The notes below the pieces were generated by a model, which was not told where the DNA came from, did not search any database, and saw only the letters and a program-made list of their open reading frames with translations. From Immundisolibacterales bacterium (GTDB taxonomy: Bacteria > Pseudomonadota > Gammaproteobacteria > HK1), in the NCBI GenBank assembly GCA_026712715.1, contig JAPOPW010000027.1, forward strand, positions 27,858 through 91,857: a DNA stretch of 64,000 nucleotides, in the 5' to 3' direction. Of this stretch, positions 18,137 through 26,621 are shown piece after piece (positions within the stretch are counted from its first letter, which is position 1; every line of letters starts with the position of its first letter). The translations under genes were made by a program, and so were the position numbers.

Positions 18137-19144
18137 TCACCGGCGGCGCTGCATGGCCGGGATGACGGTCATTCCGTACGCGTTCAGGGTCTCGTCTTGC
18201 CTGTCGTGCATCAGGTAGATCGCGAACTGGTCCACCCCGAGCGCGCGCAGCTCGTCCAGGCGGCGCACGTGGTTGGCCGGCGGACCGAGGATGCAGAAAC
18301 GGTCCACGATCTCGTCCGGCACGAACTCGGTGTGCACGTTTCCGGCGCGGCCGTGGTCCGAGTAGTCGTAGTCCTGCCGGTCCCGGATGTAGTCGGTGAG
18401 CGCGGCCGGAACCCCGGAGCCGTCCTGGCCGTAGCGAGCCACGAGGTCGGCGACGTGGTTCCCGACCATGCCGCCGAACCAGCGCACCTGGTCGCGCTGG
18501 TGGGGGAGGTCGTCGCCGACGTAGGCCGGCGCCGCGACGCAGAACCTGAGAGAGTCGGGGTCGCGCCCCGCCGCCTCGGCCGCCTCGCGGACGCTGCCGA
18601 TGGTCCACGCCGCGATGTCCGGATCGGCGAGCTGCAGGATGAAGCCGTCGCTCCGGCTGCCGCAAAGCGCGAGCGCCTTCGGACCGTAGGCGGCCATCCA
18701 GACGTCGAGACTGCCCTCGCTTCGCCACGGGATCTTCTGCGGCTGGCCGCGGTAGGTGACTTCCCGCCCCTCCGCAAGTCCCTTGATGACCCCCATGGCC
18801 TCTGAAAGGGTGGCGAGCGAGCAGGGCGGGCGCCCGATGACTCGAAGCGCGGAGTCACCGCGCCCGATTCCGCATACCGTGCGTTCTCCGAACATCTGGT
18901 TGAGGGTCGCGAAGAGTGACCCGGTCACCGTCCAGTCCCGGGTCCCCGGATTCGTCACCATCGGTCCCACCTTCATCCGGCGGGTGGAGGAGAGGATCTG
19001 GGAGAAGATGACGAATGGCTCCTGCCACAGGATGTGGGAGTCGAATGCCCAGGTGTGCGTGAAGCCGAGGGTCTCGGCCCGCTGGGCAAGGTCGACCGTT
19101 CGCGATGCGGGAGGGTCGGTCTGGAGGACGATGCCGAATTCCAT
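18137..19144 (-). CDS. LLM-class (luciferase-like) oxidoreductase, TIGR03842/CPS_4043 type
   Basis: A 335-residue TIM-barrel flavin/F420-dependent oxidoreductase. It opens EFGIVLQTDPPASRTVDLAQ, followed by GFTHTWAFDSHILWQEPFV and VTNPGTRDWTVTGSLFATL, features I associate with the TIGR03842 subgroup. The nucleotide-phosphate loop region is CGIGRGDSALRVIG. An alternative start (ATG 19153) adds three residues. The cofactor (FMN or F420) cannot be decided from sequence alone; proteobacterial members are often named F420-dependent although many hosts lack F420. It is upstream of yhhQ with an 8-nt gap. Confidence 0.88.
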   Translation of the reverse strand: MEFGIVLQTDPPASRTVDLAQRAETLGFTHTWAFDSHILWQEPFVIFSQILSSTRRMKVGPMVTNPGTRDWTVTGSLFATLNQMFGERTVCGIGRGDSALRVIGRPPCSLATLSEAMGVIKGLAEGREVTYRGQPQKIPWRSEGSLDVWMAAYGPKALALCGSRSDGFILQLADPDIAAWTIGSVREAAEAAGRDPDSLRFCVAAPAYVGDDLPHQRDQVRWFGGMVGNHVADLVARYGQDGSGVPAALTDYIRDRQDYDYSDHGRAGNVHTEFVPDEIVDRFCILGPPANHVRRLDELRALGVDQFAIYLMHDRQDETLNAYGMTVIPAMQRRR

Positions 19145-19331
19145 GATTCCCATCCGTCTCTGGCTGGGGCAATGGTACCCGCTACGCGTACCGGCCCGGT
19201 GAGATGTCGCAATCCTCCCTATGGCCGATCGCCCGTGCGCGCACCGTGCAGCCGTTGGCGGCGCCTGCGCCGCGCGCGCAAGCCGGTCCCGTGTGCGCAC
19301 GTGACGTGCCCCGCCCGCGAGCCGGTTGCTC

Positions 19332-19757
19332 TCACGGTTCGTCTCGCCCCGCGCCGGGCGGCCGATTCGGACCGTTCTTCCCCTCCGGCTCGTCCTTCGC
19401 TCCGGTGGGCGGCCAGCGCTCCAGGAAGCGATCGATTGCGTCGACCGCGCCGGCCGCGCCCAGCTCCTCGGCCTTGAGGCGGATGATCGCGAGGGTGAGC
19501 TCGCTCAGGTCCCGGTCGCGGCGCCGGCGCCGGGCCTCGCGGTGATGGCCGCGGAGCTCGGCGAGCACGTTCGCGTGGGTCATTCGAGGCTGTTCCAGCC
19601 GCTGCGCGGTCTCCTCGATCCGTCCGCGGAGCGCGCCGGCCAGCGCGCGCACCTGGTCCACGGGGAAGCGCCGCTCCGCATCGTCGCAGATGTGGATTGC
19701 GTCCCGCTCGAGCTTCGCCACTTCGTAGGCTCGGGTGAACGGCCAGAGAATCGCCAT
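19332..19757 (-). CDS. small hypothetical protein
   Basis: A 141-residue soluble, highly charged protein that I do not recognise. It starts AILWPFTRAYEVAKLERDA and is predicted mostly helical (RALAGALRGRIEETAQRLEQ, LRGHHREARRRRRDRDLSEL), ending in a disordered Pro/Gly/Lys tail. The ATG at 19757 lies 32 nt beyond the L,D-transpeptidase stop, so the two are likely cotranscribed. No signal peptide or membrane segment. Coding status is supported by its position and by the shift from Arg/Gly-rich shadow composition to a balanced helical one; function unknown. Confidence 0.55.
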   Translation of the reverse strand: MAILWPFTRAYEVAKLERDAIHICDDAERRFPVDQVRALAGALRGRIEETAQRLEQPRMTHANVLAELRGHHREARRRRRDRDLSELTLAIIRLKAEELGAAGAVDAIDRFLERWPPTGAKDEPEGKNGPNRPPGAGRDEP

Positions 19758-19789
19758 GGTCGGGGTGCGGACGTGGTCGGCGCGCGGGA

Positions 19790-20938
19790 TCAGGGGACGT
19801 AGCGGTCCAGTCCGCCCGGCGGCATGCGGGGCGGCAGTCCCTTGCGATGGATCTCGCGGAACGAGGCGGGCCCTTCGTGCGCGATGCGCCACACTCCGTC
19901 GCCGTTCTCGCGCCAGTACTGCCACCAGCGCCGGCCCCCCGCCCGCTCGGCGGCGAATTCCACGAGGGCCATGGTCGAATCGTCTCCGGCCGCGACCGGG
20001 TAGCCGTAGATCCCGACTCCACGGTCCGCGCCATTGACGTCGCCGAGGTGCGCGACCCGGGCCAGCCAGTCCTCGCGAACCCGGTCGTGCTCGTCCGACG
20101 CGAGCCAGCGCAGCCGTTCGCCGATGATGACGGGGATGCTCTGCGCCTCGATGGACTCCGCGAGGGCCTCCAGGGCCGGGTTCGAGATCGTGAGGCAGCC
20201 CCGGCTCCACCGGGGGGCGCGGCTCTTGAGGCCGCGGGGCTCTCCGTGGATCCAGATCCCGTGACCGTTTCGGCGGCGTCTCTCGTCCCATTCGTTGGGG
20301 TAGTTGAGCCCCAGGGCTCCGGCTCCGTAGAGCTCGGGCAGGTATCGATCCCCGATCCACATGGTGATGAAGTAGACCCCGAGCGGGGTCTTGCCGTCAC
20401 CCTCGCGCCGTTTGGCCGTCCCTCCGCGCCCGATCGAGGCGTACCAGTCTCCCCACATCGTCCACTCTCCCTCCGACCGGTCGAAGAGGTAAAGACGCGA
20501 GCGTGCGGCATCCGCGACAACCACCTTGTTGCGATCGGGGGCGGCTTCGATCAGAACGTTCGGAAGGTGTCCGGAAACCGGGCGGTCGAACCAGTATGAG
20601 AGCCGGGCGAAGGCTTCGTCGCGCGGCTCCCGGACCGGGCTCGAATCGTCGCCGGGAGAGAGCTCGACCAGGGTCTCGGCGATGTCCTCGGTCTGGAGCA
20701 GTGACGCCTCGATGATGCGCGCGGCGAGGAAGTCAGGGTAGCTCGCGGTGACCTGGTAGAGCGACTCGAGCCCGCCCGGCCGGTCCCCGGCGTCGAATCG
20801 GTCGAGCGCCGCGAACAGCTCCGCCTCGCGGATGTCCATGCCCGCCGCCGTCGCGGTGCCCAGCACCCACAGCGCCGCCCCGATCGCGATCCCGGCGAGA
20901 CGCGTCGAACCCCCTGTCCGGGCGCGAGCAAGTCTCAG
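19790..20938 (-). CDS. L,D-transpeptidase (YkuD domain), start uncertain
   Basis: An exported cell-wall enzyme of about 380 residues. After a signal segment (LAGIAIGAALWVLGTATAAG) and a helical N-domain comes a YkuD domain: VVVADAARSRLYLFDRSEGE, DGKTPLGVYFI, the catalytic His region HGIWIHGEP and the catalytic Cys in SRGCLTISNP. A C-terminal NTF2-like module (RRWWQYWRENGDGVWRIAHE) is typical of a proteobacterial subgroup. The enzyme forms 3-3 cross-links or attaches proteins to peptidoglycan. No ATG, GTG or TTG is suitably placed: the given start is a CTG with GGAGG 8 nt upstream. An ATG at 21109 (GGGAGG 3 nt upstream) would add about 57 Arg-rich residues. An ATG at 20839 would remove the signal peptide. 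Confidence 0.8.
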   Translation of the reverse strand: MRLARARTGGSTRLAGIAIGAALWVLGTATAAGMDIREAELFAALDRFDAGDRPGGLESLYQVTASYPDFLAARIIEASLLQTEDIAETLVELSPGDDSSPVREPRDEAFARLSYWFDRPVSGHLPNVLIEAAPDRNKVVVADAARSRLYLFDRSEGEWTMWGDWYASIGRGGTAKRREGDGKTPLGVYFITMWIGDRYLPELYGAGALGLNYPNEWDERRRRNGHGIWIHGEPRGLKSRAPRWSRGCLTISNPALEALAESIEAQSIPVIIGERLRWLASDEHDRVREDWLARVAHLGDVNGADRGVGIYGYPVAAGDDSTMALVEFAAERAGGRRWWQYWRENGDGVWRIAHEGPASFREIHRKGLPPRMPPGGLDRYVP

Positions 20939-21642
20939 CGCCGCATCCTCCGCCGTCGTGCTGCACGCCCTTGCATGTATCTTCCTCCACCGCCGCCGAT
21001 GCCGGTGCCGTCGCCCCGCTCCGCCCCGATCCGGGGCGAACGTCCTGCGGTCGCTTCGCCGCCGGCTGCTTTCTCCCCACCGGGCACGCGGGGTCCGTCG
21101 CGACCGCATTGACCTCCCGAAATCCGCGCGGCGGAGACATTCGCGGGGTTGTCCGGACCGCCCCGCGCCTCCCCGAGCCGAGCGAAGCCGGCTACATTCT
21201 AGCCGAGGCCCGGTCGTGCGGACGGGGCTGGGGAAACTTGCGAACAAGGGTTGAACGGAAACCTGAAAACCACGTTCAGACAATGGAATTCGATCTATTT
21301 TTTAGGTTTCGATTCAATTTCGAATCAGGGGTTCGGGCGTGCCTCCGACTTTGTTTCGGGCCGCACCTCCGGCCCTCGCGGCATGCACCGGGACTCCCGT
21401 ACTCCCTGACCTGCTCCACCCTTCGTGACGATAGAAAAAGATCGAAACTCGAAGCCTCCCGGGGTCCGTCCTCCGGCTCGACCAGGGAGTCCCGGAGGCG
21501 CGCAGCGCGATGTTCCTCGGCCGGCTCGATGTTGTGGGCGAAGCCCGCGAGCGGTGCCGGCGCCGGCGCATCCCGGTTGCGCTGCGCCTTCGGTTCGGCG
21601 AGTCTTGCGGCCCGGAACCGATCGGAAGGGAGTGGCGGCGGC
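20939..21642. other. divergent intergenic region with AT-rich core
   Basis: About 700 nt between the divergent L,D-transpeptidase and dehydrogenase genes. Frames across it are Arg-rich shadows. The stretch 21240-21330 is strikingly AT-rich for this genome and carries repeated ATTCGAT/TTTCGAT-like words and a short inverted repeat, GATTC-AATTTC-GAATC, at about 21310-21325. This is the likely promoter and operator zone; I cannot assign -10/-35 boxes with confidence. Confidence 0.45.
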
Positions 21643-22971
21643 GTGTATCTCCATGCGGATCTTCTCCGGCGGGCGGACGCATCGCAGCCGGTGCGAGTCG
21701 GGCTCGTCGGCGCCGGCAAGTTCGGCTCGATGTTCCTCGCCCAGGCTCCCGCCACCCCCGGACTGCGGGTTGCCGCGATCGCCGACCTCGAACCGGATCG
21801 CGCCCGGGCCGCGTGCCGCACCGTCGGCTGGAGCGAAGCCCTCGTGGCGGACACCGCCTTCACCGACGATGGGGCGTCGCTCGCGGCGCGGACCGACGTC
21901 GACGTGGTCGTGGAGGCCACCGGCCGCCCGGAAGCCGGCGTCCGTCATGCCCGCGCCGCGTTCGCGGCGGGGAAGCACATCGTCATGGTGAACGTCGAGG
22001 CGGACGTGCTGGCCGGTCCCCTGCTCGCGCGCGAAGCGGAACGGGCCGGGGTGGTCTACACGATGGCGTACGGGGACCAGCCGGCCCTCACCTGCGAGCT
22101 CGTCGAATGGGCGCGCTGCTCCGGCTTCGACGTCGTCGCGGCCGGCAAGGGCACCAAGTACCTGCCGAGCTACCACGCCTCCACCCCCGACACCGTCTGG
22201 GAGCACTACGGACTCACGCCGGAGCAGGCGCGGGCGGCGGGGATGAACTTCCGGATGTTCAACTCCTTCCTCGACGGCACCAAGTCCGCGCTGGAGATGG
22301 CCGCAATCGCGAACGCGGCCGGTCTTGTCCCGCCCCCCGACGGGCTCGGCTTCCCGCCCTGCGGGATGGACGATCTCGCGCACGTGCTGCGCCCCCGCGA
22401 GGATGGCGGGCTCCTGCACCACAAGGGGCAGGTGGAGGTGGTGTCGTCGCTCGAGCGTGACGGCCGGCCGGTCGCCCGCGACCTTCGCTGGGGGGTGTAC
22501 GTCGTGATCGAGGCCCCCAACGAGTACACGGCGGCCTGTTTCCGGCAGTACGGAATGAACACCGATGCGAGCGGTCGCTACTCGGCGATGTACAAGCCCT
22601 TCCATCTCATCGGGCTGGAGCTGAACGTCTCGATCCTGTCCGCCGCCCTGCTCGGTCGCCCGACCGGCGCCACCCGGGGGTTCGAAGGCGACGTCGCCGC
22701 GACCGCAAAGCGCGATCTCGCACCCGGAGAGCGCCTCGACGGAGAGGGCGGGTACACGGTGTACGGCCGGCTGCTCCCGGCGCGGACCTCGCTCGAACGC
22801 GGGGCGCTTCCGATCGGGCTTGCCCACGGGGTGGAGCTGGTGAATCCCGTTCGCGCCGGGGAGTGCATCGGCTGGTCGGACGTGCGCGTGGACGAATCGG
22901 CCGAGGTGGTGCGCGTGCGGCGCGAGATGGAGGCCCATTTCGGCGATCGCCTCGCGAGCGCCGCCGCGTAG
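21643..22971 (+). CDS. COG4091 homoserine-dehydrogenase-like NAD(P)-binding protein with SAF-type C-terminus
   Basis: A 442-residue protein of the COG4091 family. The Rossmann motif is VGLVGAGKFGSMFLAQ, followed by DVVVEATGRPEAGVRHARAA and GKHIVMVNVEADVLAGPLLA. The central substrate domain includes AYGDQPALTCELVEWAR and GKGTKYLPSYHASTPDTVW. The C-terminal part (KRDLAPGERLDGEGGYTVYG, then LVNPVRAGECIGWSD) is a SAF domain. Start GTG 21643 has GGAAGGGAG about 10 nt upstream. Members of this family include enzymes acting on branched intermediates; no precise reaction is established for this branch. It heads a plus-strand unit with an amidase and an AtzH-like protein, which suggests a nitrogenous substrate. 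Confidence 0.85.
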   Translation: MYLHADLLRRADASQPVRVGLVGAGKFGSMFLAQAPATPGLRVAAIADLEPDRARAACRTVGWSEALVADTAFTDDGASLAARTDVDVVVEATGRPEAGVRHARAAFAAGKHIVMVNVEADVLAGPLLAREAERAGVVYTMAYGDQPALTCELVEWARCSGFDVVAAGKGTKYLPSYHASTPDTVWEHYGLTPEQARAAGMNFRMFNSFLDGTKSALEMAAIANAAGLVPPPDGLGFPPCGMDDLAHVLRPREDGGLLHHKGQVEVVSSLERDGRPVARDLRWGVYVVIEAPNEYTAACFRQYGMNTDASGRYSAMYKPFHLIGLELNVSILSAALLGRPTGATRGFEGDVAATAKRDLAPGERLDGEGGYTVYGRLLPARTSLERGALPIGLAHGVELVNPVRAGECIGWSDVRVDESAEVVRVRREMEAHFGDRLASAAA

Positions 22972-22997
22972 GCGGGTCAGGTCGTACCGTCGAGCAG

Positions 22998-24212
22998 ATG
23001 ATGCGCCGCGATGGACAAGCGACGGGCGCCCCGGATTCCGCCGGCGCCTTCGTGCCGGGGACCGACGTCCGGGTGCCCGGAGTCCCCGGCTGCCCGCTCT
23101 CCGACCTGGCCTTTGCGGTAAAGGACCTCTTCGATATCGCTGGCGAGCCGACCGGGGGCGGGAACCCCGACTGGTGCCGGGCCAACCCGGTTCCGGAGCG
23201 GCACGCCGCAATCGTCTCCCGGTTGCTCGCGGCCGGGGCAAGCGTCGCCGGCAAGACGATCACCGACGAAGTCTCGCTCGGGATCCTCGGGGAGAACGCG
23301 TTCCACGGCACCCCCCGCAACGCGGAGGCGCCGGGGTTCGTGCCCGGTGGATCGTCGTCCGGGTCCGCGGCCGCGGTGGCGGCCGGGCTGGTCGACTTCG
23401 CGCTCGGCTCCGACACCGGGGGCTCGGTACGGGTCCCGGCAAGCTTCTGCGGTCTCTACGGCCTGCGGCCGACCCACGGGCGGATCGACCTTGAGGGCCT
23501 GATGCCCCAGGCTCCGAGCTTCGACACCGCGGGCTGGTTCGCGCGTGGCGCGGCCACCTTCGGGCGGGTGTCCGAAGTGGTCCTCGACGAAGCCGGCGCG
23601 GCGGGCGCGCCGGCCTTTCCGGACCGGCTGCTCGTCGCCCGTGACGCCTTCGCCTTCGCGGAGCCCGGGGTCGCCGGGGCCCTCGAGGCCATTCGCGAAC
23701 GGGTCGCCGCGCTCGCGGGCGCGACCGTCGAAACGACCGTTGCGCCCCAGGGCCTCTCGGTGTGGGCACGCGCGCAGCGCACGCTCCAGATCCCGGAGGC
23801 CCTCGCGACCTTCCGGGAGTGGATCGAGCGCACCAATCCGCGGCTCAGCATGCGGGTGGCGCAGATGCTCGTCGCCGCCGGGGCGGTGACGCCGGCGGAA
23901 CGCCAGTGGGCGGAGCTCATGCGCCACGAGGTCCGTGGCCGTCTCCGAGACCTGCTGGGAACCGGCTCGGTGCTCTGTCTTCCCACCACTCCCTTCCCGG
24001 CGCCGCCGCTCGGGCTTGCGCTCTCGCGCCAGAACGAGATCGGCCTCCGGATCGCCTCCCTCACCGCGATCGCGGGGCTATCCGGGCTGCCCCAGCTCTC
24101 CGTGCCGGGCCCCCGCGCGGACGGGCGGCCGGTGGGGCTCTCGCTGATCGGCCCACCCGGATCGGATCTTCGCCTCGCCGCGCTCGCCAGGGAACTCGAG
24201 GACTCCGGATGA
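22998..24212 (+). CDS. amidase-signature enzyme
   Basis: A 404-residue amidase of the signature family. The catalytic triad is visible: Lys42 (FAVKDLFD), the cis-Ser in PGGSSSGSAAAVAAG (119-121) and the nucleophile Ser143 in GSDTGGSVRVPASF. It is shorter than many family members but complete. Two adjacent ATGs (22998, 23001) could be the start. Its stop overlaps the ATG of the AtzH/HpxZ-like gene. Amidases next to such proteins hydrolyse compounds like allophanate, 1-carboxybiuret or oxalurate-related amides, so a small ureido substrate is a reasonable guess (inference). Confidence 0.9.
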   Translation: MMRRDGQATGAPDSAGAFVPGTDVRVPGVPGCPLSDLAFAVKDLFDIAGEPTGGGNPDWCRANPVPERHAAIVSRLLAAGASVAGKTITDEVSLGILGENAFHGTPRNAEAPGFVPGGSSSGSAAAVAAGLVDFALGSDTGGSVRVPASFCGLYGLRPTHGRIDLEGLMPQAPSFDTAGWFARGAATFGRVSEVVLDEAGAAGAPAFPDRLLVARDAFAFAEPGVAGALEAIRERVAALAGATVETTVAPQGLSVWARAQRTLQIPEALATFREWIERTNPRLSMRVAQMLVAAGAVTPAERQWAELMRHEVRGRLRDLLGTGSVLCLPTTPFPAPPLGLALSRQNEIGLRIASLTAIAGLSGLPQLSVPGPRADGRPVGLSLIGPPGSDLRLAALARELEDSG

Positions 24213-24613
24213 ATGACTTCACCCCTAACCGGCCGGAGATCGTCGAGGAGGTGCGCGCCCGGTTCGAACGCTATGAGCGCGCGCTCGAGGAGAAGGATGT
24301 CGAGGTGCTCGACGAGACCTTCTGGCGGAGCCCGCACACCATCCGCTACGCCATGCACGAGAACGGCTACGGCTTCGACGAGATCCATGCCCACCGCGTG
24401 CGCCGCCCCCCCGGCCCCGGTATCAAGGAACGGCGCATCCGGCTCGAGATCCTGACCCTTGGCCGCGACTTCGCCACCGTCAATCTGGAGTTCAAGGTGC
24501 GCGGCCGCGAGCTCGTCGGCCGCCAGAGTCAGACCTGGATTCGTTTCCCGGACCTCGGCTGGAAGGTGGTGAGCGCCCACGTGTCGACCGTGGACGAGCA
24601 GCCTCTCTGGTAG
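24209..24613 (+). CDS. AtzH/HpxZ-like protein (DUF3225, NTF2 fold)
   Basis: A 134-residue protein. The sequence NRPEIVEEVRARFERYERAL, VLDETFWRSPHTIRYAMHEN and GYGFDEIHAHRVRRPP matches the DUF3225 family, which contains HpxZ of oxalurate catabolism and AtzH, the decarboxylating amidohydrolase that acts on 1,3-dicarboxyurea. Closing residues (WKVVSAHVSTVDEQPLW) are also typical of this NTF2-like fold. The gene overlaps the amidase by 4 nt, the same pairing seen in those pathways. Whether the substrate is a ureido acid, oxalurate or something else cannot be read from the sequence. Confidence 0.88.
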   Translation: MNDFTPNRPEIVEEVRARFERYERALEEKDVEVLDETFWRSPHTIRYAMHENGYGFDEIHAHRVRRPPGPGIKERRIRLEILTLGRDFATVNLEFKVRGRELVGRQSQTWIRFPDLGWKVVSAHVSTVDEQPLW

Positions 24614-24727
24614 CCTTCGCCCGCGCGCTTGCCGCCATGGCGACCGGACGATGTTTCGTTCGAGGCTCCGCGCCCGCACGATCCTTGTCGGAGCCGGCGG
24701 GGGGCAGGGGCTTCGACGGCAGGATCG

Positions 24728-24744
24728 AACCGGTGACACCGGTT
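24728..24744. promoter_or_regulatory. 17-bp inverted repeat upstream of hydratase gene
   Basis: AACCGGTG, one A, and CACCGGTT form a perfect inverted repeat about 150 nt upstream of the 2-oxopent-4-enoate-hydratase-like gene, in a 283-nt gap without other genes. It has the size of a dimeric operator. A second GC palindrome (GGGCGCCGGCGCCC) follows about 15 nt later. No dedicated regulator gene lies next to it. Confidence 0.45.
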
Positions 24745-24896
24745 GCTCGGCGGGCCGGGCGCCGGCGCCCGACCGCCGTTAGCCCGCGGTTGCCGCCCCC
24801 GGCGGTGGCAGGGAGTTCGCATGGACGCCCCGGGGCGCGCGGGCGGTGGACGGCTCCGACCGCAGTCGAAATGAACTCGAACGGAGGAAGGCAGGC

Positions 24897-25685
24897 ATGA
24901 AGGATGCATCCACGGGCGCGCGGTTCGCCCGCCGGCTGTGGGAGGCGCGGCGCGACGGGAACCTGATCCGGGTCGGGGAAGGCGAACGTCCTGCGGACGA
25001 AGCCGAGGCCTACGCCGTGCAGCGCGGCATCACGGAGGCGTCCGGGTGCGCGGTCGCGGGCTTCAAGATCGGCGCCACCGCGCAGTTCGCGATGGATGTC
25101 CTGGGAGTCGACGGTCCGTTCTTCGGTCCGCTATACCGCGAGAGCTTCCGTCCCACCGGCTCGACGGTTCGCCTGCCGGTGGCCCACTCTCCAGGTATCG
25201 AGGCGGAGTTCGTGGTCGGGCTCGCCTCCAACCTCCCTCCCCGCGATCCTCCCTGGACCGTCGAGGAGGTACGCGAGGCGGTGTCCTGGGTGGCCCCGGG
25301 TCTCGAGATCGTGGGCTCCCGGCTCGAGGGAGGGCTCACCGGAGCCGGGATGCTCGCCATCGCGGACGGCGGCGCCAACATCGACTTCGTCCTCGGACCG
25401 ACGGACGGGGACTGGCAATCCGCGGACCTCGGGTCGCATCCGGTCGTGCTGGACATCAACGGGGTCGAATCGGGCTCCGGACACAGCGGCATGCTCGTGT
25501 TCGGGGATCCGATCGCGGGGGTCGCCTGGCTCGCCAACCGCGCAGAGGTCGCGCCGCGGGGCCTGCGCGCGGGGGACGCGGTGACCACCGGCACGTGCAC
25601 CGGGATCCGGCCGATCGCGCCGGGGGACGAAGTGTCGGCGGACTACGGCTCTCTCGGCGTGGTGAGGGCGCGCTTCGCCGATTGA
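24897..25685 (+). CDS. 2-keto-4-pentenoate hydratase-like protein (MhpD family)
   Basis: A 262-residue member of the FAH/MhpD superfamily. Seen: VAGFKIGATAQFAMDVLGV, the metal-binding Glu pair in GIEAEFVVGLASNLP, APGLEIVGSRLEGG, and the closing GDAVTTGTCTGIRPIAPGD. The family hydrates 2-hydroxypenta-2,4-dienoate or decarboxylates oxalocrotonate during meta-cleavage of aromatics, using a divalent metal. Start ATG 24897 has GGAGGAAGG upstream. It is separated from the amidase unit by 283 nt and convergent with the HpcH aldolase gene on the other strand. MhpD-type hydratases and HpcH/HpaI aldolases often act in sequence, so these two genes may belong to one pathway. Confidence 0.9.
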   Translation: MKDASTGARFARRLWEARRDGNLIRVGEGERPADEAEAYAVQRGITEASGCAVAGFKIGATAQFAMDVLGVDGPFFGPLYRESFRPTGSTVRLPVAHSPGIEAEFVVGLASNLPPRDPPWTVEEVREAVSWVAPGLEIVGSRLEGGLTGAGMLAIADGGANIDFVLGPTDGDWQSADLGSHPVVLDINGVESGSGHSGMLVFGDPIAGVAWLANRAEVAPRGLRAGDAVTTGTCTGIRPIAPGDEVSADYGSLGVVRARFAD

Positions 25686-25793
25686 CGCCGCGAAACGGCG
25701 CGGGACTTCGCGCGGACCCCCACCGGGTGCGGTGGCCGGCCTCCGCCCGGCACGAAGGTCGAGCAGCGCACTCGCCCCACCCGGCCGGCCGGG

Positions 25794-26576
25794 CTACATG
25801 CTGATGGCCCGCATGCGGGCGCTTCGCTCCTGCGCGGCCGCCATCATCAGGGTGAGGTCGTTCCCGCACAGGATGAGCCGCATCCCCATCCGGATGTAGC
25901 GTTCCATGAGCGGGGGCTCGTAGACCCCTCCGAGCCCCGGATGCTTGCCGTGCGTCCGGCACGCGGCGACGACCCGCTCCATGATCTCCTGGATGCGGGG
26001 GTCTCCCACCGCTCCCGGGATGCCCATCTCGGTGCAAAGGTCGTTGGTGCCGACCAGAATGGAGTCGACTCCCGGCACCGCCGCAATCGCCTCCACGTTC
26101 TCGACCGCCGTCGGGGTCTCCACCATGACCACGACCAGGGTGGCGTGGTTGACCGAGCGGGTCACCTCGTCCTGGGGGTGGGCCTCGAAGCCCACCTGGG
26201 GAAGCCGCCCGGTCACCGAGCGGTGTCCGGCCGGCGGATACCGGCAGTTGCTGACCATCTCGGCCGCGATCTCGGGCGTGTCGACGTGCGGCACGACCAC
26301 TCCCTGTGCGCCCCCGTCGAGAGCCCGGCTCGCGTGGAAATGCTGGAACCCCGGCACCCGGACAATCGGGGCGATTCCCGCGTCCTGGGCGGCGACGCTG
26401 ATCTGCGCGGCGGTGTCGATGGACATGGAGTTGTGCTCCATGTCGATGAAGAGCCAGTCGTAGCCGCACGTCTTCATGATCTTGCCGATGTCGGCGGTCC
26501 GCGCCTGGCGGATCCCGACTCCGAGAGCGAGCTCTCCCAGATCCAGGCGGTTCTTGGCGGTGTTGGTGATCTTCAT
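25794..26576 (-). CDS. HpcH/HpaI-family aldolase
   Basis: A 260-residue class II aldolase of the HpcH/HpaI family. Signatures: YDWLFIDMEHNSMSIDTAA, RVPGFQHFHASRALDGGAQG, VVPHVDTPEIA and VVVMVETPTAVENVEAIAAV (metal-binding Glu), followed by DSILVGTNDLCTEMG (Asp). Such enzymes reversibly cleave 2-oxo-4-hydroxy acids to pyruvate plus an aldehyde. It is the last gene of a minus-strand unit after the split ThDP decarboxylase, with a 45-nt gap. The pair would allow an aldol-derived or oxalo/phosphono/sulfo-pyruvate-like 2-oxo acid to be processed; the exact compound is not determined. Confidence 0.92.
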   Translation of the reverse strand: MKITNTAKNRLDLGELALGVGIRQARTADIGKIMKTCGYDWLFIDMEHNSMSIDTAAQISVAAQDAGIAPIVRVPGFQHFHASRALDGGAQGVVVPHVDTPEIAAEMVSNCRYPPAGHRSVTGRLPQVGFEAHPQDEVTRSVNHATLVVVMVETPTAVENVEAIAAVPGVDSILVGTNDLCTEMGIPGAVGDPRIQEIMERVVAACRTHGKHPGLGGVYEPPLMERYIRMGMRLILCGNDLTLMMAAAQERSARMRAISM

Positions 26577-26621
26577 GTGGGGCAGGTCTCGTTGATGCCG
26601 TCAGGGCCAGGGGTGGTGGGG

